This document shows, in pieces, positions 1 to 5,129 of a DNA stretch of 5,198 nucleotides; the stretch's first letter is position 1; every line of letters starts with the position of its first letter. The position numbers were made by a program, and so were the translations under genes. The notes under the pieces are model-generated. The model made no database searches, had not been told where the DNA came from, and was given only the letters and a program-made list of their open reading frames with translations. Origin of the DNA: Firmicutes bacterium CAG:145 (GTDB taxonomy: Bacteria; Bacillota; Clostridia; Peptostreptococcales; Anaerovoracaceae). The stretch lies in NCBI GenBank assembly GCA_000435715.1, contig FR882600.1, positions 209,922 to 215,119 of the forward strand, given 5' to 3'.

Positions 1-1250
1 GCCAGGCGGAAGGCCTGGCTTTCGTATTTTTCCTGGAATACTGCTCCGGCCAGCACGTCGGCGCTGCCGAAGTCTTCGCATCTCACATCACATAAAAGAG
101 CGCTGTTGGCCTTGCCGCTGTCTCTGGCATGAAGGCTCATTCCATTGACGACTACTCCGCCTTCCTGAGAAGAAGCCGTTATCACCTGGCCGCCCGGACA
201 CATGCAGAAGCTGTAGACGCCTCTTCCCGCTATGCTTATCTCGCTTCCTTCTGCGTCTTTACATCTATAGCTGACTTTATACTCGGCCGGCGGCAGCCCC
301 AGTTCCCTGCCCGGCCGGCCGTATTGCGCCGTGTCTATGACGTCCTGAGGATGTTCTATCCTCACCCCTATAGAAAACGGTTTCTGCTCCATGGCGATGC
401 CTTTCTCCGCCAACATTCTGAAAGTATCCCTGGCGCTGTGTCCCGGCGCAAGTATGACCTTCCGGCATGGCAATACATATACTCTCTCTCCTGCTTGTGA
501 GACCATCAGCCCTGTTACCTGTCCGCTCTCAACTGCTATGTCGGTCACCTTGGTATCAAACAGCACAGTCCCTCCCAGAGAGATTATTTCTTCCCTGATA
601 TTTTTAACTACCGATTTGAGAATATCGGTTCCTACATGAGGCTTCTGTTTATATAAAATATCTTCGGGAGCCCCGAAGCGCACTAATTCCTGAAGGACTT
701 TCCTGATCCTCACATCTTTTATTCCCGTAGTCAGCTTTCCGTCAGAGAAAGCTCCTGCGCCTCCTTCTCCGAACTGAACGTTGGATTCTGTGTTGAGGAC
801 GCCTTTTTCCCAGAATTTCTCTACGGCTTCACTCCGCCGTACGACGTCGCCGCCGCGTTCTATAACTACCGGTCTTGCTCCAGACTGAGCCAATATCAAC
901 GCGGCAAATATCCCCGCCGGTCCGAAACCCACTATCACAGGTCTCTCATCCGGCTCACGACTGAGTTTCGGCGCTTCATATTCTTCGGGAACAAAAAATT
1001 CTACGCCGGCTTTTTCCATGCGCCGGCGCAGATCCGCCTTTACTTTTTTGTCAAGATGTTCCTCTTCTATCTCAAAATCTACAGAGTAGACGCGTTTGAT
1101 GTCGGGCTTATTTCTGGCGTCGATGGATTCTCTGCATAGAGCCCATCTTTTTATAACCAGCCCGCGGCCGCCGATCTTTTTAGCTATCTTGACAGGTATC
1201 GCGTTCTTATCTTCGTCCAGATTCAATTTTATCTGATGTATTCTGTACAT
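1..1250 (-). CDS. FAD-dependent dehydrogenase, COG2509 type (C-terminus cut off by window edge)
   Basis: My translation of the minus strand gives an open frame of 416 complete codons that leaves the window at position 1. The family is usually about 530 residues, so roughly the last fifth is missing. The N-terminal domain (about 1-100) opens with MYRIHQIKLNLD and carries SIDARNKPDIKRVYSV near 42-57, both typical of this family. A Rossmann FAD-binding motif follows: GFGPAG at 108-113 with the ribose-binding acid E131. NVQFGEGGAGAFSDGKL at 157-173 is a family hallmark. It should be a soluble flavoprotein oxidoreductase; its substrate is unknown. The ATG at 1250-1248 is chosen because GGAGAGG lies 10 nt upstream. 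The start sits inside the end of the upstream flavoprotein gene, in another frame, which argues for one operon. Family assignment is firm; the reaction cannot be read from sequence. Confidence 0.9.
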   Translation of the reverse strand, partial: MYRIHQIKLNLDEDKNAIPVKIAKKIGGRGLVIKRWALCRESIDARNKPDIKRVYSVDFEIEEEHLDKKVKADLRRRMEKAGVEFFVPEEYEAPKLSREPDERPVIVGFGPAGIFAALILAQSGARPVVIERGGDVVRRSEAVEKFWEKGVLNTESNVQFGEGGAGAFSDGKLTTGIKDVRIRKVLQELVRFGAPEDILYKQKPHVGTDILKSVVKNIREEIISLGGTVLFDTKVTDIAVESGQVTGLMVSQAGERVYVLPCRKVILAPGHSARDTFRMLAEKGIAMEQKPFSIGVRIEHPQDVIDTAQYGRPGRELGLPPAEYKVSYRCKDAEGSEISIAGRGVYSFCMCPGGQVITASSQEGGVVVNGMSLHARDSGKANSALLCDVRCEDFGSADVLAGAVFQEKYESQAFRL

Positions 1251-2484
1251 GTTTTTTTATCCTCTCCGCCATGGCCGTCCCGGCTTTTATTCCGGTTATC
1301 CAGGCATTATTCAGGTTATAGCCGCCGCAGGGTCCGTCATAATCGGTCACCTCTCCTGCAAAATACAGGCCCGGTACGATTTTTGACTCCATAGTCTGCT
1401 CGTCTATTTCCTTAAGGTCTACTCCTCCCTTAGTCACCTGAGCCTCTTTCCATCCTTTACGCCTGAGAGGCGTCAGCTCAAACATCCGCAACGCATTGGC
1501 TATATTCATTATGTCGGAGGAAGACAGTCCACCTGCGGCAGCGTTTGGTTCAATCCCCGCCCTCAGAAGTATAGGGCGTATCAGCGGCCCCTTCACCAGC
1601 GTCTCTAAAATATCTTCGGCTAAGGCCTCTTGACGCCCAGTTTGCTGGCGAAGAAATCCTATGAGTTCAGGCGACTTGAAATCCGGGACAAAATTAACCG
1701 TAATCCTGCAGTCTGCCAGAGCGTCCTTCTCTTCCCCGGTCTTCGAAACGGGAAGATGAGAAGACATATTCATTATACATATACCTGACACACAGTCCTC
1801 TCTGAACTGTATCTGCCCTTCTTCTCTGTAAACCAAATCTCCCGATTCGAACAGCGAGACAGCAGACTTGACCCTGACTCCTCTCAGTTCTCTCAGATCT
1901 TCCCTCACCTCTATGGCTGTGAGGGCCGGTATCATGGGGCTGACGGTGTGTCCCGCTCTCCTGGCCATCATCTGACCGTCTCCGGTGGATCCATAAGACG
2001 CATAAGATTTTCCTCCTGTAGCGATGAGTACAAGGCGGCAGCGTATCTGCCTGACTGCGCCCTTCGAAGAGTCTGTTCCGTCACAAACAAAAATGCGGAA
2101 GCCGCCATGCCCGCCGGGGACTGCTTCCACATCGCATACTTTGGTATTCAAAAACATCTCGATCCCAAGCCTCTCCGCTCTTTTTACGAGAGAAGCCGAG
2201 ACAGCCTTTGCTTCTTCCGAGTAAGGATATATCCGCCCTTCGCCGTCGGTTCTGACTGCTATTCCTGTCTGTAAAAAAAATTCGAGAACCCTGTCGCAGG
2301 AATCACAGTTTCTGTTCGATAAATTACCTCTGCCATTACCTGACGCACTGAGCTTCTTTGCCGCGTCCTGCATCTTTTCTATCAGCGCTACATTTGCGCA
2401 GGGCGCCAGTTCTTTTGCCTTTATAGCCGCCGTAAGCCCGGAAGGCCCTGCTCCGACTACTGCAATATCAAAGATCTTTTCCAT
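1207..2484 (-). CDS. NAD(P)/FAD-dependent oxidoreductase, HI0933/YhiN/BaiN family flavoprotein
   Basis: This 425-residue protein is full length for the HI0933 family. The Rossmann motif GAGPSG is at 11-16 with the ribose-binding E36. The family signature after it is KKLSASGNGRGNLSN at 43-57. ATGGKSYASYGSTGDG lies around 155-170, and the C-terminal FAD-contact block is GLYFAGE (372-378) with GPCGGYNLNNAW (384-395). No signal peptide or membrane helix is seen, so it is probably cytosolic. The family is named after uncharacterised HI0933 and YhiN; the clostridial member BaiN has been proposed to reduce bile acid intermediates, but that role cannot be assigned here from sequence. In most members I know, the motif reads GRCN; here Cys is replaced by Gly53. 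The ATG at 2484 is forced: an in-frame TAG lies two codons upstream and the next Met (38) is past the FAD motif. Its ribosome site is weak. The end overlaps the next gene by 44 bp. Confidence 0.92.
   Translation of the reverse strand: MEKIFDIAVVGAGPSGLTAAIKAKELAPCANVALIEKMQDAAKKLSASGNGRGNLSNRNCDSCDRVLEFFLQTGIAVRTDGEGRIYPYSEEAKAVSASLVKRAERLGIEMFLNTKVCDVEAVPGGHGGFRIFVCDGTDSSKGAVRQIRCRLVLIATGGKSYASYGSTGDGQMMARRAGHTVSPMIPALTAIEVREDLRELRGVRVKSAVSLFESGDLVYREEGQIQFREDCVSGICIMNMSSHLPVSKTGEEKDALADCRITVNFVPDFKSPELIGFLRQQTGRQEALAEDILETLVKGPLIRPILLRAGIEPNAAAGGLSSSDIMNIANALRMFELTPLRRKGWKEAQVTKGGVDLKEIDEQTMESKIVPGLYFAGEVTDYDGPCGGYNLNNAWITGIKAGTAMAERIKKHVQNTSDKIESGRR
1261..1267 (-). promoter_or_regulatory. 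Ribosome binding site of the COG2509 flavoprotein gene
   Basis: GGAGAGG on the minus strand, 10 nt before the ATG at 1250. It lies within the coding sequence of the upstream flavoprotein, about 50 nt before that gene's stop. Ribosomes finishing the first gene would therefore cover or open this site, which fits translational coupling. It fixes the start of the downstream gene. Confidence 0.7.
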
Positions 2485-2572
2485 ACTCTAAACCCAACTT
2501 ATTTTCTTATTTCTTCAAATCGTAATATAAACTCCTGAGAGCTCTGCCGGAAGGTCATAATCATCCGCCGCC
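2485..2572 (-). promoter_or_regulatory. Leader of the flavoprotein pair, with a weak candidate promoter
   Basis: This stretch lies between the terminator-like hairpin of the membrane protein gene and the first flavoprotein start. On the minus strand, TATATT (2529-2524) is a fair -10 element. The hexamer 17 nt upstream is TTCCGG, a poor -35. An AGAGCTCT palindrome (2538-2545) sits in the spacer and might be a regulator site or chance. No strong Shine-Dalgarno is visible before the ATG at 2484. If the terminator at 2573-2621 works, a promoter must be here or read-through must supply the flavoprotein genes. Confidence 0.25.
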
Positions 2573-2621
2573 AAAAATCTGAAATGCCGGATCCGCCGCC
2601 TGTATACGCGGGGCATCCGGC
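2573..2621 (-). terminator. Probable intrinsic terminator after the HdeD-like gene
   Basis: On the minus strand, six bases past the TAG at 2627, the arms 2621-2608 and 2599-2586 pair at 12 of 14 positions (mismatches G-G and C-C) around an 8-nt loop. The outer seven pairs, GCCGGAT/ATCCGGC, are perfect. A run of five T follows at 2577-2573, after a gap of eight bases, which is further than in a textbook terminator. It may be leaky. The position directly after a stop codon supports the call. Confidence 0.5.
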
Positions 2622-2626
2622 GCTTG

Positions 2627-3352
2627 CTATTCGTTTTTATCTTCTTCCGCCGCGATCTCGGTAGGTTTCGGCGCAAGGGAAGCGTCCAATTCTTCTTCCG
2701 GAGTCTCCTTTATCACTTCTACGGTGGCTTTAGCTTCTTTAAGCACTTTTATAGCTTCTTTGGCGGCCTCGTGAGCCTTCTCCACTTCTTCTGCCGCCTG
2801 CTCAAGCATCTCCTCTTTGTTCATGATGAATCCCGATTTGGCGACCAGTATGGTAATAGCCACCATAAATATATTCAGGCCGTGTACCAGCACGCAGATG
2901 CCTACCAGAACGCCTACCGGAAGCATCAGAAGATCGTTGTTGAAGAACATATAAAGGCCTGCAACCACATTGACTGTTCCGATCACCAGATGTCCGTAAA
3001 AATAGCTGTCTCTGACATCAGCCTTCTCAAGAGCTCTCGTCAGATTACGTATGCCGGTGATGGCTATCCAAAGACCTAAGACCAACGGAACAGCAGCGTC
3101 AGAAGCCAGTTTGTTAGAGATTATAAGAAATCCCAGTACAAAAGTAGTGGCGCCGTCTACTACTACCCAGGTGCTGTCTACGGAATCCTCTCTGTTGCTC
3201 CTGTAGGACATACATCCCATAATGCCGGCTATCATAAACAAGAGGCCAAGAACGAACGCAACCGACAGGAAAGTGATGCCGTTGAATCCGGCTATCATAA
3301 TAATTCCGCAGGCTACGAAAAGACCTCCAATGATCATATTTAAACTTCTCAC
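2627..3352 (-). CDS. HdeD/DUF308-family six-helix membrane protein with charged C-terminal tail
   Basis: The 241-residue protein has six hydrophobic segments at about 6-22, 27-47, 62-80, 85-104, 120-137 and 143-170. They fall in the pairwise Gly-rich pattern (GGLFVACGIIMI, GLLFMIAGI, VLGLWIAITGIRNL) typical of HdeD/DUF308 proteins. Residues 172-241 form a hydrophilic tail rich in Glu, Lys and Ala; about 178-218 should be a long amphipathic helix or coiled coil, followed by an acidic, Pro-containing end. HdeD in E. coli is linked to acid resistance, but most family members have no known function, so no role is assigned. The start codon is GTG at 3352: AGGAGG lies exactly 8 nt upstream. The in-frame ATG five codons later would be 23 nt from that site and is less likely. 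The gene is divergent from the polymerase gene and has two candidate promoters. The family call is by topology and motif, not by search. Confidence 0.82.
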   Translation of the reverse strand: MRSLNMIIGGLFVACGIIMIAGFNGITFLSVAFVLGLLFMIAGIMGCMSYRSNREDSVDSTWVVVDGATTFVLGFLIISNKLASDAAVPLVLGLWIAITGIRNLTRALEKADVRDSYFYGHLVIGTVNVVAGLYMFFNNDLLMLPVGVLVGICVLVHGLNIFMVAITILVAKSGFIMNKEEMLEQAAEEVEKAHEAAKEAIKVLKEAKATVEVIKETPEEELDASLAPKPTEIAAEEDKNE

Positions 3353-3360
3353 TTGATAAT

Positions 3361-3366
3361 CCTCCT
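3361..3366 (-). promoter_or_regulatory. Ribosome binding site deciding the GTG start
   Basis: A perfect AGGAGG on the minus strand, 8 nt before GTG at 3352. The alternative ATG at codon 6 would be 23 nt away. This spacing is the reason for choosing the GTG start of the membrane protein gene. Confidence 0.85.
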
Positions 3367-3376
3367 AAGACTTGTT

Positions 3377-3385
3377 ATCATACCA
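3377..3385 (-). promoter_or_regulatory. Proximal extended -10 promoter of the HdeD-like gene
   Basis: The minus strand reads TGGTATGAT: a TATGAT -10 (3382-3377) preceded by the TG of an extended -10 element. No good -35 is found at 16-18 nt. Transcription would start near 3370, just ahead of the AGGAGG, giving a leader of under 20 nt. It lies just downstream, in the minus sense, of repeat copy 1. Confidence 0.45.
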
Positions 3386-3402
3386 CAAATCAAACATAAA
3401 GC

Positions 3403-3433
3403 GGTGATTCAATGAACCCTTCCTTTCGGCAAC
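3403..3433. repeat. 31-bp repeat, copy 1
   Basis: It matches 3687-3717 at 30 of 31 positions; the single difference is A at 3407 against G at 3691. The identical core of 26 bp (3408-3433) starts TTCAATGAACCC and ends TTTCGGCAAC. The copy is bracketed by gcgg (3401-3404) and ccgc (3446-3449), which are complementary. The heptamer tcgatgg follows two bases after the repeat. It lies upstream of the proximal promoter of the membrane protein gene. Confidence 0.95.
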
Positions 3434-3497
3434 CCTCGATGGTCGCCGCAAATTGCTGGTTCTGCTGTCGCAGAGCCGTACGCTGTATTTTCTTTGC

Positions 3498-3666
3498 CCT
3501 TTGTACTGATTCTACAGCATTTTAGAAAGAAAAACAGCTTAAATAACGGTACAAAGGCGGACATGCTGTAAATTCCGATTTATTCTTGTGATTGTACAAC
3601 CATTTTAACAAATTCTGTTGTAAAATTTGTGCTTTTTTCTGTAGAATACAGCATGCGCTGTTTTTC
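3498..3666. repeat. Cluster of overlapping inverted repeats
   Basis: Perfect complementary pairs that can be read directly are: CCTTTGTAC 3498-3506 with 3549-3557; ATTCTACAG 3509-3517 with 3639-3647; GAAAAACAGC 3529-3538 with 3657-3666; CATGCTGTA 3562-3570 with 3647-3655; TACAAC 3595-3600 with 3617-3622; ACAAATT 3608-3614 with 3624-3630; ACAGC 3648-3652 with 3657-3661. Several share the same bases, notably 3647-3655, so they cannot all form at once. The motif TACAGCAT or its complement occurs three times (3513, 3563, 3647). Confidence 0.85.
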
Positions 3667-3686
3667 ATTGCAACAAGCGCGGCAGT

Positions 3687-3717
3687 GGTGGTTCAATGAA
3701 CCCTTCCTTTCGGCAAC
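3687..3717. repeat. 31-bp repeat, copy 2
   Basis: Direct repeat of 3403-3433, 284 bp away in the same orientation. In this copy GGTTC and GAACC flank AAT, so GGTTCAATGAACC is a near-perfect palindrome. The copy is bracketed by gcggc (3679-3683) and gccgc (3718-3722). The heptamer tcgatgg recurs 13 bases after the repeat (3731-3737), so the repeated unit is longer but differs by an 11-base length change. Confidence 0.95.
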
Positions 3718-3744
3718 GCCGCTATCATGATCGATGGGTTCATT
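3695..3744. repeat. 9-bp inverted repeat spanning the distal -10 and repeat copy 2
   Basis: AATGAACCC at 3695-3703 (inside repeat copy 2) is exactly complementary to GGGTTCATT at 3736-3744. The right arm overlaps three bases of the TATAAT of the distal minus-strand promoter and runs toward its start point. This layout suits an operator, or a cruciform, more than an RNA hairpin, because most of that arm lies upstream of the expected transcript start. Confidence 0.6.
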
Positions 3745-3771
3745 ATACCTTGTAAACAGGTTTTAAGTCAA
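3742..3771 (-). promoter_or_regulatory. Distal sigma-A-type promoter reading toward the HdeD-like gene
   Basis: On the minus strand, TTGACT (3771-3766, 5 of 6 to consensus) is followed after 18 nt by a perfect TATAAT (3747-3742). It is the best promoter in the window. A start near 3735 would give a transcript that crosses repeat copy 2, the inverted-repeat core and repeat copy 1 before the AGGAGG at 3366, a leader of about 380 nt. Alternatively it drives a separate non-coding RNA. Confidence 0.65.
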
Positions 3772-3812
3772 GTTTGGCGATATTTCTTTCACAGAAAACA
3801 CATATATTGGCT

Positions 3813-3842
3813 TTGCCAAAAACCGACTTCTCATGTTATACT
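3813..3842 (+). promoter_or_regulatory. Promoter of the Y-family polymerase gene
   Basis: TTGCCA (3813-3818, 5 of 6) is followed after 18 nt by TATACT (3837-3842, 5 of 6), with a TG one base before it as in an extended -10. The start would be near 3849, just before the ribosome site. TTGGC TTT GCCAA (3807-3819) is a perfect 5-bp inverted repeat over the -35 and could be an operator. I see no Firmicutes-type LexA box (GAAC-N4-GTTC) here. Confidence 0.6.
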
Positions 3843-3853
3843 TCTTATGGGAC

Positions 3854-3860
3854 AGGAAGG
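3854..3860 (+). promoter_or_regulatory. Ribosome binding site of the polymerase gene
   Basis: AGGAAGG lies 12 nt before ATG 3873, slightly longer than usual; a GGAA at 3864-3867 may also take part. Together with a promoter starting transcription near 3849, it supports ATG 3873 over the upstream in-frame TTG at 3774. Confidence 0.55.
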
Positions 3861-3872
3861 TTTGGAATAAAA

Positions 3873-5129
3873 ATGAATATTTGCAAAAATGACAGGGTAA
3901 TTCTTCACTGTGACATGAACGGCTTTTACGCTGCGGTAGAACTTCTGGCTCATCCCGAACTGGCCGGAAGGCCCATGGCCGTAAGCGGAGATCCGAACAA
4001 CCGCCACGGTATCATACTGGCCAAAAACCAGCTTGCTAAAGAATATGGCGTAGTCACTGCCGAGACCATCTGGAAGGCAAAAAAGAAATGTCCGGATCTC
4101 GTGCTGGTGAAACCTCATATGGATAAGTACAAGCTGTACTGCGGCAAGATCAACAGCATATATCAACGCTTTACAGATATGGTAGAGCCCTTCAGCATAG
4201 ACGAATCGTGGCTGGACGTCACCGCCAGTCAAAGTCTCTTTGGCAGCGGCAGACAGATAGCGGATACTATCAGAAAAACAGTAAAAGAAGAATTAGGTAT
4301 GACCCTTTCTGCCGGCGTATCATACAACAAGGTGCTGGCAAAGATGGGAAGTGAATACAAAAAACCCGACGCCACTACCATCATAACTAAAAATAATTTC
4401 AGAGAAATCCTTTGGCCTCTGCCTGCCAGAGAGCTTTTTGGCGTAGGAAAAGCCACTTCTGAAAAGCTGGACAGACTGGGTATCAGGACCATCGGCGATA
4501 TAGCAAGAGCAGATAAGAATTATCTTCATTCTCTCTTCGGAAAAGCAGGATGTATCATATGGGAATATGCCAACGGAATAGACGAAAGCCCGGTATGTCG
4601 CTACGATCAGAGAGAACCTATGAAATCTGTAGGCAACGGAGTTACCTTCCGGCGGGATCTAACTGCCGAAAGCGATATAGCCACCGCTGTAAAAGCTCTT
4701 TCGGACACGGTAGCCGGCCGGCTTAGAAAATACGGATACAAGGCTTACGGCGTAAAGGTCGATATCAAAGATACGCATTTTAAAGTCATTTCACGCCAGA
4801 AGCAGCTCTTTGCTCCGACCTGGCTGTCAGAAGAAATATCAAAAGTATCTATGGAGATAATACGGTCATCATGGAAGATTTCGTCTCCGATACGGATGAT
4901 CACCATAACGGGTATCAATCTCACTGACGACATCAGCCAGGAACAACTCAGTTTATTCGGCGCAGATATAGACGAAAAGGACCGCTGCGAAAAGATGGAG
5001 CTTACGATGGATCAGGTGCGCCGGAAATACGGCAGTCACTCTATCGGCTTCGCTTCTGTGATAAATAACGATCTGGGAATAGAATTCAAAGGAGACGGGG
5101 ACGGACCCGCAGGAAGAAAAGATATATGA
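3873..5129 (+). CDS. dinB: Y-family translesion DNA polymerase, DinB/Pol IV type
   Basis: The 418-residue protein copies past damaged template bases with low fidelity and no proofreading. The palm has D14 in HCDMNGFYAAVE and the D110/E111 pair in FSIDESWLDVT, the three metal-binding acids of the family. Y19 is at the steric gate that excludes ribonucleotides (Phe in E. coli DinB, Tyr in Dpo4). AGVSYNKVLAKMGSEYKKPDA spans 147-167. The thumb helix-hairpin-helix is at about 189-211 (FGVGKATSEKLDRLGI), and the little finger begins near KSVGNGVTFRRDL (251-263). QLSLF at 358-362 fits the sliding-clamp binding motif. N16 replaces the usual second Asp of DMD. ATG 3873 is chosen because the promoter and ribosome site lie just before it; starting at TTG 3774 would add 33 residues with no family resemblance. 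The gene stands alone and is divergent from the membrane protein gene. Confidence 0.95.
   Translation: MNICKNDRVILHCDMNGFYAAVELLAHPELAGRPMAVSGDPNNRHGIILAKNQLAKEYGVVTAETIWKAKKKCPDLVLVKPHMDKYKLYCGKINSIYQRFTDMVEPFSIDESWLDVTASQSLFGSGRQIADTIRKTVKEELGMTLSAGVSYNKVLAKMGSEYKKPDATTIITKNNFREILWPLPARELFGVGKATSEKLDRLGIRTIGDIARADKNYLHSLFGKAGCIIWEYANGIDESPVCRYDQREPMKSVGNGVTFRRDLTAESDIATAVKALSDTVAGRLRKYGYKAYGVKVDIKDTHFKVISRQKQLFAPTWLSEEISKVSMEIIRSSWKISSPIRMITITGINLTDDISQEQLSLFGADIDEKDRCEKMELTMDQVRRKYGSHSIGFASVINNDLGIEFKGDGDGPAGRKDI

Larger units (their letters stand above)
3367..3872. other. 506-bp divergent intergenic region with repeats, inverted repeats and three promoters
   Basis: No convincing protein gene lies here. 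The region holds two minus-strand promoters, one plus-strand promoter, two copies of a 31-bp repeat, and an AT-rich core (about 3481-3670) with many short inverted repeats. Hairpins with stable stems include 3458-3477 (GGTTCTGC pairing with GCAGAGCC, tetraloop TGTC) and 3427-3448 (7 of 8 pairs, 6-nt loop). The density of pairing suggests a structured RNA leader, a small RNA, or a decayed palindromic element. I cannot match it to any riboswitch or RNA family I know. Confidence 0.6.

Noticed and set aside
129..639. Plus-strand open frames of 123 and 82 codons opposite the COG2509 gene
   Set aside because: They are antisense to a well-supported flavoprotein gene with clear FAD motifs; their translations resemble nothing known.
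1948..2274. Plus-strand frames opposite the HI0933-family gene
   Set aside because: Shadows of the flavoprotein coding sequence; no ribosome site or family motif.
2624..3079. Plus-strand 151-codon frame opposite the membrane protein gene
   Set aside because: Its Phe/Tyr/His-rich composition is what the reverse complement of a Lys/Glu-rich and hydrophobic gene gives; the minus strand has the perfect AGGAGG and clear membrane topology.
3618..3647. Plus-strand promoter TTGTAA-N18-TAGAAT
   Set aside because: The -35 matches only 4 of 6 in an AT-rich stretch where such matches are expected by chance, and a better polymerase promoter lies closer to the gene.
3648..3665. Plus-strand intrinsic terminator (ACAGC/GCTGT stem then five T)
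   Set aside because: Only five base pairs, no upstream plus-strand gene to terminate, and the same bases take part in longer pairings.
3403..3717. CRISPR array
   Set aside because: Only two repeat copies, 253 bp apart, with no regular spacers and no cas genes in view.
3401..3745. Insertion sequence or transposon
   Set aside because: No transposase, and the 31-bp repeats are direct rather than terminal inverted. A transposase-free palindromic element is still possible.
3774..3872. 33-residue N-terminal extension of the polymerase from a TTG start
   Set aside because: No ribosome site before TTG 3774, no resemblance to Y-family N-termini, and the likely promoter (-10 at 3837-3842) lies inside this stretch.
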